Shown: positions 47,330 to 58,808, counted from the stretch's first letter. The stretch: 64,000 nt of DNA from Triglochin maritima (GCA_963682175.1 OY821775.1:50130053-50194052); one strand, 5' to 3'. The notes: generated by a model from the letters alone, not told the origin. Program-made: numbers and translations.

Positions 47330-49333
47330 AAGATACCAGAGACCAATAATCAAAAGACGGAACAATTACTTCAATTAAAACATTCAAACGGTGCACCATA
47401 TTATATCAGAATTTGTCAAAAGCTACATGATTACATCAGATATAACAAAACGAAGTACAAGTAATCATGACGATCTCAATGGTCCGAACGAGAAGATCTC
47501 AGTCTCAAAATGCGCGCGTCCGCCGTCACCACTCCACTGGACCTACTGCGGTCCTGAAATAAAACATGCAACAACAATGCCTGAGTTTCCATAGGGAAAC
47601 CTCGTATGCCAAGCTCACTTATATGAATGCAGTAGTACAAAAAACCTATCATACTAGTAGCATGTCATGTCATCAACAGTAAGGAAAACAATTCCCCCGA
47701 AGGGTAAAACAAGACATCAGTCCGACAATCATCATCGGGTCTCCCTCGGAGACCTACCGTAGAAACATATGGTCTGACGGAACAAAACGTGACGCTCCCC
47801 ACACGCGGCTATACTAATCATGGGGTTCGGCAAGGAGCGCCCGCAAGGTCCGCGCCATAAGAAACATATATATAAATTCGTGGTCAAACCACCCCAACAG
47901 AGCCGTCACTCAGTTGGTCCATCAAACATCATCATCATCTCAGTAGGTGCCCAGCTGAGGAAAACATAGTCAGAACAACATCGGCCCATCATCGCCGGAA
48001 CAACATCGGCGACATCACTGGCACAGCATCGGTGGTCCAACATACGTCGGGCACAACATCGATCGGTTCCGGACTGAAGTCTGTCAGGTCATCAGACTCC
48101 ACGATCCGCACATCATCAAACATTGGGATCCTCGATCCCTCAGGTATGCTAATCTACTATGAGTCCATAAATCCATCACATTAGTCACAATCCATACACG
48201 GAGGTGACACGTCCCCAGTACCCACACTCTTCCACCCGACAGTCCCTGGGCAGGTGTGCGTACGCACCCACCGTCACCTCTCGGCTCACGCACAAGGCGA
48301 GGACACGGGTTTCCGTGGACAGAGTTGACACTACACAAGGACCAGGAATTCAGTTCCGCGCATAAACGGTCGACCGAAAGAGACAATCCGGTTGACCGTT
48401 CCAATGGGGTTCGGTCGACCGAAAGTCTGCAACGGTCGAACTCTCTGCGGCTAACCTAAGTCCCAAATGGTCGAACAAGAGTCTAAAACCGGTCGACCGA
48501 AACGTGATCAAAATCTGGAGTCTGGTCAAAATCATAAAATCTAATCGGTCGACCGACTTAGGGGTCCCGGTCGACCGAAAACTACCAGGGGCATCCTAGC
48601 AGACTAAGTTATCAATCGGTCGAACAGTGCATAAGACAACTTAAGTTCCGGTCGAACCAACCAAATAATCGGTCGACCGAAAACCAACAGGCAAACCCCC
48701 GACCCACCAGCACATGCACTACCGGTCGACCGCCACAAGGCATCGTTCGACCGGTGTTGGTTAAAATCGGGCAAATACATTAAATTGGTCGACCGCCCGA
48801 AGGAACCGGTCGACCGTTGGTCGTCTGCAACCTTGCACCAGCCAAGGATTAACGCTGTTCTCGTCGTCGGTGTGGTCTCCGACCTCCCGCGACCGACCAC
48901 CACTTCACCCCAACGCGGGTGAGCAACAAAATCACACTATTGAACCGACATACCTTTCGAAAACGACGAACCCGCCGGAGCCTCACACGCGCAATGTCGC
49001 TTCCGCAAAACCTCCTCGCACGGCCGCCTCCTTGCGCCGACCCCATGTGCTGCCTGCCGGAGCTGCCTCCTCCACCGGAGTACGATCAACTGAGGGAGAA
49101 GGAGAGAGAGAGAGAGAGACGAAAATAGAGAAGAGTGAGAGAGAGGTATGAGTTTGCTTTAAAACCTACCACCCAACACCACCACACACCCCACCATTTC
49201 CCCAACCCATCCCCCTACAACCCTCACCCATGCCTCCATTGTTCACGCACACCCGCTCCATGTTGTCATCCCATCACCACTTCTCTCCTCCTAACACCAA
49301 TTAGCATCCTAATTGGGTTTAGGGATCTTACAA
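47330..49333 (-). mobile_element. LTR-like block with palindrome cluster 6
   Basis: On the minus strand it opens TGTAAGATCCCTAAACCC at 49333 and runs leftwards to about 47330. Its order of landmarks parallels the plus-strand block at 34989-37790. Near its left end there is a GC-rich stretch with CTGCGGTCCTGAAAT and CCTCGGAGACC, a style common in plant Gypsy-type LTRs. No gag or pol frame is present. The left boundary is blurred by the chimeric Copia LTR. The superfamily is inferred. Confidence 0.5.
48367..48830. repeat. GGTCGACC palindrome cluster 6 (densest)
   Basis: About fifteen copies in 460 bp, at least nine of them intact CGGTCGACCG. Decayed forms are GGTTGACC, GGTCGAACA and GTTCGACC. 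Spacing is irregular, roughly 15-60 bp, and the DNA between copies does not repeat. Confidence 0.9.
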
Positions 49334-49626
49334 CTACAAAATTCAAACTTAAGATAACAATATGAAAAGTAAGCAAGTAGTTGTAAGGCTTTTTCGCAAC
49401 AACCATTTACGCTTTCAACAAGCATAACTTTTACAAGCATATCTCTGTAATTCAAAGTTAATACAAATATACGATCCATGGGTCCCATGGAATCGAACCT
49501 GTAATCATTCAATTCAGTCAAAGTGACTTAAGTAGACTCCTCACTATATATCAATCTATTTAAATTCTTATATTGACATGACTTTTTTTTAGCGAAGCAC
49601 TAAGCACTACATAAAAAAACTGAATT
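49334..49626. other. Intergenic sequence, nothing recognised
   Basis: AT-rich flank between the LTR-like block and a small MITE. Confidence 0.5.
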
Positions 49627-49802
49627 GCTAAACATCGTCCTAAAATTACTTAAATCACCCATTGAAATTACCAAATTATGAATATACAAGACCATATGTC
49701 TAATTTATAGACACGAGACGATATGTGTATTAAATATATTGTTAAGGACAATTTGGTAATTTCAATGGACGATTTAAGTAGTTTTGGGGCGACGTTTAGT
49801 AG
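49627..49802. mobile_element. 176-bp foldback MITE, copy A
   Basis: Arms of about 50 bp (49627-49677 and 49750-49802) are near-perfect inverted repeats: GCTAAACATCGTCC, AAAATTACTTAAAT and CATTGAAATTACCAAATT on the left, mirrored on the right. The loop is about 70 bp. Its ends resemble those of the element at 55123. No transposase, and no clear target duplication. Confidence 0.8.
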
Positions 49803-50770
49803 TTTCCAAAAAAAAATCAAGTAAAAGAGAAGTCAAACCTCCATTATATTTCTTTGTAAGAAGTACTACTCTAACTAAGACAAGGGGAGTTTTTGTTATT
49901 TACTACTTACTCTAACTGTTTGGTATTCGGTGTGATGATCTTAAATTTAGTTGGTCCAACGTCTCTCACTCACGAAGTATATATAACGTTTTTACACATT
50001 TATATTTTGTTAACCACTTAACCCTGTAAGACTATTTCGAGCAAGTACTGGTTGCATATGCTAAATGTCATAGTTACATGAGTAATTAGCTGGAGGAGTG
50101 GATGTGTGTGACTAAAACAATCAAAGATAATCAAAGTGACAAGATCTATCAAATTGTAAAGGTGGCCAATTTATATCAAAATGAAAGGCAGAACCAATTT
50201 GGTGATGAGTTAGAGTATATTCTTTATGATTTGTTTTGTCATTTGTTTGGGTGAGTGAAGCCCTAGTTGCCTCTTGTGCATTACACACTTTAATCACAAA
50301 ATAAGTTGATGTTGTTGTCTTTAAGAAAAAAAGGTATGATTGAAGTGGCTAGAAGAAGTCCTCAAGGCATTGGAAGCAAAAACTAGAAGGAACCATTAGT
50401 GCCACAAAGTAGGGATGATTCTTGAAATCCCTCGCATGATCCAAAAAGAGTCTAACGATGATTATTACAAAATGACTAAAAGATGAAAGTTGATCCTCAA
50501 GTACTTGTAGGATATCCTAACATATATCATCAACTTTTCTTGGTTCTTGTTGGAAAGGTTAGGACCTATAGCATAACTGGTCAAGATTATATTACTCTCT
50601 TCAAAACTAACACTTTATTTGCAGTGTCTTGTGTGGGAGAAAGTTGCCATAGTATTAAGATATTTAATTCAAATCATACTTAACTCATAAGATCGCGTTG
50701 ATTGGTATTTAGTGGTAGAATCTCTAAAAGCCAAAGCATGGTTTAGTTACATGCGTGATTTTTGCCTCCA
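49803..50770. other. Intergenic sequence, nothing recognised
   Basis: Only short frames, none with a recognisable domain. Confidence 0.5.
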
Positions 50771-51363
50771 CACTAACAGAAGAAGTAATAAACAACAAGC
50801 AAATATTTTTGCCTCCACGTTGATCTGCGACCTGAAAAGAGACCGTCAAATTAAAGATATTTAAGGGTAGCTGACGTCTATAAGACGTAATTTTATTATT
50901 ATTTAAATGTATAAACGTCAAATGTATAGTGTGATCGACGTCTATATATAGACGTCGGTCACGCTATACATTCGACGTTTATAAGGTGTAACAGTTTAGT
51001 CCCACATCGGAGAATTTTTTTGTTAGTGTGGTTGATGTACTTCATCACTCATTTACTTCTGAACACGAACAAGTTAGGACGCCTGGGCATGTTGAGCTTG
51101 ATGTTCGTGGTTATTGGTCAAAAGATTGACACTTTGGGCATTTGAGGCAGCTTAGGCTTGATTAATGTGAGGGTTGAATGTTTGATATATGTTGTAATGT
51201 ATTTTTTAGTTAATTTAACATATAATAGATGTCGATCGTATATAGCCGACGTCTATACAATAAGGCATAGGTGACGGGAAAATATATGTCAAGTACTTTG
51301 ATCGCCGAAATTCGACGTTTATACCCTTATATATCCGACGTATATGAGTTTTTCTGCAGCAGT
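50771..51363. mobile_element. CACTA-like transposon fragment
   Basis: The right end, TTTCTGCAGCAGTG, is the inverse of the CACTGCTGCAGAAA terminus common in plant CACTA (En/Spm) elements. GACGTCTATA-type words recur in both orientations, as in CACTA subterminal regions. A CACTAACAGAAG at 50771 could be a decayed left end, but the 3-bp flanks (CCA, AAG) do not match. So the fragment is likely internally deleted or its left end lies elsewhere. Confidence 0.5.
50911..50982. repeat. 72-bp near-perfect palindrome
   Basis: The centre, GACGTCTATATATAGACGTC (50937-50956), is an exact 20-bp palindrome. It is flanked by imperfect arms ATAAACGTCAAATGTATAGT and its mirrored ACTATACATTCGACGTTTAT-like partner. 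It lies within the CACTA-like fragment. Confidence 0.9.
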
Positions 51364-52551
51364 GAAGATTAAATGTTTTGTTGGTCGCATGTTATCGTTG
51401 GATCACGACACTGTGACCGAAGTATTAGTAGTAAGGAATTTTTGTTAGGTTGTGTTTCAACTATTAGGTCTTGCTTTTTTCACAGATTTGTTTATCATGT
51501 CGCGCCATTTCGTTACACCGGATAGTGACAAAATGGGTGTATCGATTTGAAGGTGTCAAATGAAAGATGTGTTGTGATGATGTAGACGTAGAACCATGTA
51601 CACTTAAATGTTAAATAGCTCGGAAACACATGCACGTGGATAAACCCGAGATTTAATCTCACGTAGTTGACCAAATAAATTGATTTGTTTCGACCAATAA
51701 ACCGTGCCCACTTCAAGTTTTAATGGAGGGAGGGTCTTTCAGTTAAGGAGTTGCAGGAATGAACTTTAAAAGTGGAGTTTTTGTTTTGTTTTGGAAAGCT
51801 ACTTTAAAAATGGAGTTTATCAGTTTATGTGACCATGAAGGAACATGTATATAATATGTTCTCGTCCAAAGTGAAGATTTTTGTATTTTTGTACAAGTGA
51901 ATGGGAATCATGATCTTGGTCTTCTCCACTTTGCTATCTTCCAACTAAATCCAAACTACACCCCAACTACTTCCAACCAGAAGCCACAACATAAATAATA
52001 CATTTCAAGCTATAATATTACACTTTGCATGCATATTGTATCTTATTTTAAAATCCAATGTTGCAAATGTTGCCTGCCCTTAATGCATTTTAAAAATTCA
52101 AAATTTAACAAACTTAACATCCTCTTGGCAATATAACACGATGGTTGGTCGGCCACCATAAATTTCAAAAAGAAAAAAAGACTATTATGTAAACATTATT
52201 ATTCGGAAGTTGTCTTTTTCATACTTTGGATTGTTTCACACGATTTCTACAAATGTTGTAAAACCATTCTCAATAAATTCCGGATAAACATTTATTTAAT
52301 TGGTAAAAAAAAATCCTATCAAAGATCCAATTATCAACAAGATCAACAAGACAAAATTACGAGCATGAAGCATATGATGCAACACGAAATGATACAACTT
52401 ATTTAAGACCTCGAGCTCTTTGATGTCACGAACTATATATGCACAAAACCAAAAGGAAAGTGACATAAATTCCAAACGTATATAACCAGTCAGTTTGATG
52501 AAGCTATAGAGGTCTCCAGTAGACTGCCCGCCGACGCTACCATCACGGCCA
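51364..52551. other. Intergenic sequence; 3' side of the ATL gene
   Basis: No gene recognised. The part next to 52551 is probably the 3' untranslated region of the RING-H2 gene. An overlapping frame at 52296-52676 is a shadow of it. Confidence 0.5.
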
Positions 52552-53004
52552 TCACCGCCGGAGCGAGTGGCGACACGTAGGACAAGAAGAATGAGACGAG
52601 AGCCAGGTGTCGATACACATGACGTGGAATCCATGATTACACTTGGGCAAAATGCGCACCTTCTCTCCGTTTGCAAATTCCGTTAGGCAAATCGGACAAT
52701 CGGTCGACGGTATGGTCACTTGATCTGGTTTTTCCCCATATATCACAATTGGGATCCGCCTTATGTCCCTATTCTTGAGGCCCGTGGCCGCCAATCGGTC
52801 TGAGGCCTCCTCTCGAGTCTCGAACGTGACCCGATAACTACATCGTAAGGCGCACCGGACGATCGAATTAAGCCCGAGAGCGCAAATCAACGCACATAGC
52901 AAAGCGGCTAGAATGATCACCATGTTGGTGTCGAAATTCATGTCACCCGTGCCCGCCAGAGGTGGGGATGGAGTTCCACTTTCAGCTTCCACAAGCCACC
53001 TCAT
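52552..53004 (-). CDS. ATL-family RING-H2 E3 ubiquitin ligase
   Basis: Intronless 150-aa protein of the ATL family, membrane-anchored E3 ubiquitin ligases that pass ubiquitin from E2 enzymes to target proteins, often in defence and hormone responses. One N-terminal membrane segment spans about residues 28-49 ([19 protein letters not shown]). The GLD-type motif reads GLK (75-77). The RING-H2 ligands are C103, C106, C122, H124, H127, C130, C141 and C144. This gives the ATL spacing C-x2-C-x15-C-x-H-x2-H-x2-C-x10-C-x2-C, with the family's Pro two residues before the third ligand and Trp134. It ends only six residues after the RING, so it lacks the long C-terminal tail of many ATLs. It resembles the short ATL72-80 type; the exact member is uncertain. 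Confidence 0.92.
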   Translation of the reverse strand: MRWLVEAESGTPSPPLAGTGDMNFDTNMVIILAALLCALICALGLNSIVRCALRCSYRVTFETREEASDRLAATGLKNRDIRRIPIVIYGEKPDQVTIPSTDCPICLTEFANGEKVRILPKCNHGFHVMCIDTWLSSHSSCPTCRHSLRR

Positions 53005-55122
53005 GAATCCAACAACAACTTATCTACACTCGCCCGTTAGTACAACAAGCAAACCACAAAAGAAGCAAAGAGTTTGATGTAGAGAAATTAATGATGGGAA
53101 GAGAGTACAAAAATAAAGTTAGAGGATCAAAAAGAAGGAATCAAAACGGACAATCAACCAATGGGAGAATAGGTCATATATTGTCTTTTCGCTAATTTGT
53201 TCTCTCTCCTTTCTTCCTTTGGTGTTGGTTCTTGTTGATCTTCTAGCATATATTGAAGGAATCGAACTTGGTGGAGACCTCGAAAACTACGTGACGGCAG
53301 TCACAGTGGTGACCGGAGATTCGCCTAGTCGACGTGTTGGGTGGTGGTGGTGGTGGTTGCTATTGAGCAAGCTAGTGAGGGAGAATTGTAACTTATAAGG
53401 TTTGTAAGCTTTTAAAAAAGAGAGAAGGGTTGTGGGAGGATTAATTAATTGTTTAGGTACTAATCATGGTTGAGTTTTTGCTTTAATTATGGTTGTGAGA
53501 TAAGCTTTAATCAGGTGTTTCCAAGGGGTTGTTAGCTCCAACTTTATCCTTAATATATGTGGTGTTTGAAAGCTTAACTTCTCGAATATTGTATTTGTGG
53601 TGTACTGAGTTGTATGTGTATCTCAATTCTTGTGTCAAAATTGGCAATTAGAAAAATATTAAGATTTTAAAATTTTCATGTTATACTGTAGTCTCTGATA
53701 ATGAGTTGATTGGACATCAAGCGTAAGTTGTAGTTAAAATTCCAAACCTAACTCCATTCTCCAACAGCAATAGCTAATCAACCTCATCAATCAAATTAAT
53801 TATCTAAACAAGAACATGAGCATGACATTTACAAAGAGAATTAAAAACCAATAAACCTCTTGGCGTGCAACATTGTTATATATTTAACTAACATAAACAA
53901 AACATATATTTTTTGGGACCTAAAGATGCTTCATGGTCAAGCCTTGAGCTAGATTTTTTCCCTATCTTCTCTTCTCATGTCACTTTCAGGGGAACTTAGA
54001 TTTTTATGAATTGGAGAATCTAATCTTAATTGGGTCCACTCCATTAATCTTGGACTCTTGGTTCTGAAAGAGACAACGAGATGAAGTATGAGCAAGCTTC
54101 TTGTGAAGCTTACCGAGCTAATTAATGAGCTTTAATTAATTCTCTAACCATGGGTTAAGATATTTCAGTTGGGTGCACCTGCCATTGATTTATATAAGTA
54201 AGCTAGTTTGAATCCAATTATAGTTGGGTGCACCTGCCATTTATCACAGTTATCACATTTACTTTTGTTTTTTTATTTTATTTTTAACAATTGGATTCTC
54301 AGTAAATTTTCAAGCTGTAAGGGTTGAGAATATTGAAAACTTTTTTTTTATTCCAAGTAATATTGGCATAGCAACGAATCGAACAAGTTGTGAAGAAGTG
54401 ATTTTGTGGTCTAACTGATCTAACTTCTCTTTAAGATGAAGGATAAATTAGTCAAAGAAGTCGCCTAAGATATGAAGTACATATTCAATGCTATCTACTT
54501 ATAATTAGTTGTCCAAAATTAATATCTGAAGACTGAAGTGATGATGGGAACGACTGGTCCTATTTTTAAAAAAATATCTTGTTCTTTGATGGATAGTTTT
54601 GATGTTGAGATCAGTAGCACATCATTGCATGCAGTATATTTAAATATGATGATGTAACGTTTAAAACAATTCTCCCAGTATTAGTGTCTGGATAAATGTC
54701 CGAAATTGACTCTTGATTGAACATTGGAACAAATTTGATCATTAGATTGATATGCACGATTTAATCACGGCTATAATAAACATATACGGAAGTGAGAAAA
54801 GTGCAAGAAAAAAGGAGTTGTCGATGGTTCCATGTTAGTTATAAATAGGTGAACTATATTTAGGTATACGCCAAGCTATTATGATCCTAATATGGAAAAT
54901 CACTGCTTCTAAACTTGACTTCGTATGAGGTCAAATCTACTTCATGTCAAAATCAAACTAAAATGCTTGATAAAAGATTGTAATCGAAAATTTTGGTCAT
55001 ATGTACAGAAGGAGATTGATGACATTTTAGTTATTTAAAGTCCATCTGTACTATTTCAGTGAATTATTCCAATGGTTGGGTTCTATGCTCCCATCAGAAA
55101 ATTACAATATAAGAACTGAACT
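53005..55122. other. Intergenic sequence with a short direct repeat
   Basis: Starts as the upstream region of the ATL gene. At 54167-54186 and again at 54222-54241 the 20-mer AGTTGGGTGCACCTGCCATT is exactly repeated, 55 bp apart. No gene recognised. Confidence 0.5.
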
Positions 55123-55427
55123 GCTATTCATCGTCGGAAAATTACTTAAATCGTCCGTACGAATTACCAGACGTCTGTGTCAGACGCCTCCACCATGGGG
55201 GAGGCGTCTTAGACAGACGTCCGAGTCGGGGGAAAATTCACCTCTGTTATCTCACCGGATCTAGACGTTTCGCCAGACATTTTCGTGGTGTTGGTACTGG
55301 GAATGTGAGTAAAACGGAGTCAAAAACCTTATTTAAAGACACTAGACGAAATGAGTATGAAGTGATTTGTTAATGACAAAAATATAATTGTTAGGACGAT
55401 TTAAGTAGTTTTCCGGTGATAAATAGT
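55123..55427. mobile_element. About 305-bp foldback MITE, copy B
   Basis: The left end GCTATTCATCGTCGGAAAAT, then TACTTAAATCGTCC, is mirrored at the right end (GGACGATTTAAGTAG, then TTTTCCGGTGATAAATAG). The ends match the family of the element at 49627. Inside is a separate hairpin, 55170-55191 with 55200-55221 (GACGTCTG..AGACGCCTCC), around a CATGG centre. Confidence 0.75.
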
Positions 55428-56532
55428 ACCCCAGTAAGAAACCACATTGTGCGACCATATTGTGTGTCCAAAATTAAAACTTTGATTTGTATAACCCATT
55501 GGAACCACAACATATGATTTGTACGTGTCACGTCATAAATTATTACTCGATGAAACCACAATCTAAGTTTGTATTGCGTTGTGTCTGAAATTACAATCGA
55601 TGAACGACATTGCATGGTAGCATGATGTTATGGCAAAAGTTACAACATGATAAAACCACATTATATATGATCTTCAGGTCAAATTCTCTAGAAAACCACG
55701 TTATACGATTATGTCTTATCTTGTTAGAAACTCCAACTTTATAAAACCTCGTTATATAATTATGTCATGTCGGTGGTGGAAAAATGAATTTTGTTTAGGA
55801 GGGGCAAAAACATAAAGAAAACAATTAATATATAATTTTACAAAAATTACAATTGATCTCACGAGTTTTCATACTTTAAAAACAATACATGATTCCTTCG
55901 TCGATAACTTTACCAAGTAAATATTTTTCAATATAAACCACCAAATAATTATTCAATCAATAATCTTCGATTCAATTACACAAATGGTTCTTAACAATAT
56001 TTATTTTCGAAAATGAATTTTCAACGGTTGAAACACTAATTCCTTCCAAGTTACAAAAAGTCACCCGAACTACGCAAGTTAAAGATGTGTTTGAATATGA
56101 TTAGAAGGTCTAACGTGATTTATAATTGAGAATTCATTATGATAGTTATTCTGTTAAATAGACGTATTTTGATCTAAGTATGACATGTAAATGAATAATT
56201 ATGTATTTCTTTCATTATTGTTTAATTCTTGAAGTTTTGTATTTACGACAAAGTATAGCAGCTCAACACCATGATGATAAAGGTTTCTAATTTCTTGACT
56301 CATTCGGCATGGTCAACTATGAAGTATAAATTGTTCATCCATGATATGAATCACAATTTCGTACGTAACACAAAATAAGTACACATCATTATTAAGTCAT
56401 TCGAGTCTTGTCTTACAATTTGGGCTTGGTCTTTATCTCAAAATTAAGAAAGAGAAGGGTCAGTATCCAGTATCCACTCAACATGATATTACTTCCACTC
56501 TTAGAAAATACAAATATTGAACGTAAGAAATG
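55428..56532. other. Intergenic sequence, nothing recognised
   Basis: AT-rich, with recurring words such as AAACCACATTATA and CCACGTTATA, which may be decayed repeat material. No gene. Confidence 0.5.
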
Positions 56533-57050
56533 TAGGATTGTTAATCCGGCTTAGTTCTAATCATTTTAACCCTAAACAAACTCTACTTGCCTAATAAACA
56601 AAAGCAAGTAAAAGAAGGAAATATGCAAACCACAAATAGACGGGAGATTTTTATAGAGGTTCGGCACCCCACGCAGGTCCTAGTCCTAGTTCTTTCTTGC
56701 AAGCTCTGATCGGATCACCGAGCTCTGCTCACGACTTCACTAATCACTCCCCGTTTCGGGCCGAAAGAGAACGCATTTACAATCTTCAAACTCACGAACA
56801 ACCCTCGCCGAGCTTGACTCCTCCTCTCACAATCCGATAGGGACACTTCCGGCTTTCACCGAAACCTTTACTCGACTTTGACAACAACAAACTTGAGTGG
56901 GACAATCACTTTCTAAACTTGAGCACACTTGAGAAAGATAAGAATTGATCTGAAGTGTGGAAATTTAGGCTTGGAGTATTTGGAATGATCTATCTAATGT
57001 AGGAGACAAATATGTCGGGGAGAGTTGTGTGAAATGGTGTTGGACAACTC

Positions 57051-57058
57051 TATTTATA
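57051..57058 (-). promoter_or_regulatory. TATA box in LTR-like block
   Basis: TATAAATA on the minus strand, about 100 bp downstream of the GGTCGACC cluster in the element's orientation. Confidence 0.55.
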
Positions 57059-57149
57059 AGCGCCTAAGGTGTTATAGTCGTTGGGGTTAATTGGGTAAGT
57101 GTTTGTGTAAGAAACACAAAATAGAAACCTGCAGGATGCAATTCTGAAT

Positions 57150-57605
57150 AAGTTCGGTCGACCGAATCGGGCAGAACGGTCGACTGTTGGGCAAATTTGA
57201 ACAAGGTTTGGTCGACCGATAAAGGAACAGTCGACCGCGATAGGCTATAACTAGTACTTAAGTTAACGGTCGAACACCGAATAAGGTTTGGTTGACCGTA
57301 AACTTTCAGACTCTACGGGGTTGATGAAAAAGATCAAGTTCGGTCGATCGATCCAAAGTCTCTGGTCGACTAAGAAACTTCGAGGCAGTTGCACATATTG
57401 GAGACAATTATGTTTGGTCGACCGAAACAGGTCCACGGTCGACCAATAGACAATATGTATTTTGGGGTATTAAAGAATAATTCGAATACAACCGTTATTA
57501 TAATACGACAACCCTAACAGTCAGAAAAATATGTTGATTCGGTCGACCGAATGTGGGCAGTCTAAAACACTATAGGATAATTGATCACTCGGTCGACCGA
57601 ATGTG
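57150..57605. repeat. GGTCGACC palindrome cluster 7
   Basis: About fourteen exact or decayed copies. The word CGGTCGACCGAATGTGGGCAG occurs twice near 57540-57610 and recalls the ACCGAAAATGGACAG word of cluster 2. Confidence 0.85.
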
Positions 57606-57950
57606 GGCAGACAGTTCTCGTTTAGTTTTAATGTTTTTCGGTCTAAGTTTGGGTGATCTATTGAAGTCCAAATGATGTGAAATTTTGTGTGTGACTTCTA
57701 TAGGGAACCTAGTGTGTGTTTGAGTTGATTTTAGCTCAAGTATACTCAATTACACAAAGTTTCTAAGACTCAAAAGAAATGCAAATTACATGTCTTCAAA
57801 TAAGCTTGATTACATGTCTTGACTTGAATAACTTCTTCTTTGAGTCTTGATCACTTGTAGAGGTTAGCACAAAACAATATATATGTTATGTAATATGTGT
57901 GTTACTCTACATTGATTACAATTAAGATTAGGTTGATTAAATCGTCAAAA

Positions 57951-58780
57951 CATAGATTAAGACCAAATAACGAACAAAAAAGAATTCGTCAAAATAGAGA
58001 AATATTAAGAAGAATAACAATCTTTTTAAAGAAAAATGTTGTAAATTACTAGTTAAAAGTTTCAAAATTAAGGAAGAGGAGAGACGCTCACCCCCGTGAT
58101 ATTTCGTTATAAATTTTGGAAAATATTGTATATTACTATCTTAAATAATTTCAAATTTTCAAGGGAACGATTACTTTATGATATTTTATTATACTTTGTA
58201 GAAAATACTATATAGTACTAGTCCTTTAAAAAAACAAAATTCTAAGTGGGCGACTACCTCGACATCTGGTCCCGACAACATGCTAAATGAGACTCGCACA
58301 TACCAAGATACCCTCCATTTCTTTGAAAGTCAAGTTCTTATACTTCCAATTCTTAATATCATTGAAAATCTAAACCTTACATTTTAATATATGATACGAG
58401 TTAGACATGCACATTGAAAATCATAAAATTAAATGTATATTTGTACATGATGATGACAAAAATAAAAAATAAATGCACTATATTTGTTGGTCTTTTAATC
58501 TTATACGAGACGATTTTGATTGCATAAATAACTCTCGTCACATATCAAAATATACAATTTAGATTTTCAATTACATTGAACATCGAAAGTGCATAAAAGA
58601 AACTTGACCCAAATGGAGGTCAGATCGACTCACACACCATTAGAGACGTAAATGAATCAATGGAGTTTAAATTTTGAATCATGAATATTTTGTATATTAT
58701 TACTAAAATATCAAAAAATTGCAAATTGAACAATAAAAATCTCAATTCCACCTTTTCCATCTCCCCTCTCAAAACTCATA
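57951..58780. other. Upstream region of the bZIP gene
   Basis: AT-rich intergenic DNA with no gene recognised. The last few hundred bases are presumed promoter. Confidence 0.5.
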
Positions 58781-58800
58781 CTCTCTCTCTCTCTCTCTCT
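58781..58800 (+). promoter_or_regulatory. (CT)10 tract at the bZIP 5' end
   Basis: Ten CT units, then TCCCTCTC, immediately before the upstream ATG. CT-rich tracts of this kind are frequent around plant transcription starts and in 5' leaders. Confidence 0.5.
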
Positions 58801-58808
58801 TCCCTCTC

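Larger units (their letters stand above)
56533..57950 (-). mobile_element. LTR-like block with palindrome cluster 7
   Basis: Left edge near TGTAGGATTGTTAATCC, the same opening as the solo LTRs at 12384 and 36320. It contains a leader-like TAGAGGTTCGGCACCCC stretch, a minus-strand TATAAATA at 57058-57051 and the GGTCGACC cluster upstream of it. The right end is not resolved. No gag or pol frame is visible. Probably a solo or truncated LTR. Confidence 0.5.

Noticed and set aside
47391..49151. Several medium frames in the LTR-like block.
   Set aside because: None shows gag, pol or host domains; they are by-products of GC-rich LTR sequence.
49489..49499. GGTTCGATTCC on the minus strand is a perfect Pol III B-box.
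   Set aside because: No matching A-box or tRNA cloverleaf could be drawn around it, so neither a tRNA nor a SINE is supported.
50999..51011. AGTCCCACATCGG resembles the upstream element of plant U-snRNA genes.
   Set aside because: No TATA box follows at the required spacing and no snRNA-like sequence lies downstream. The word is also common in plant transposons.
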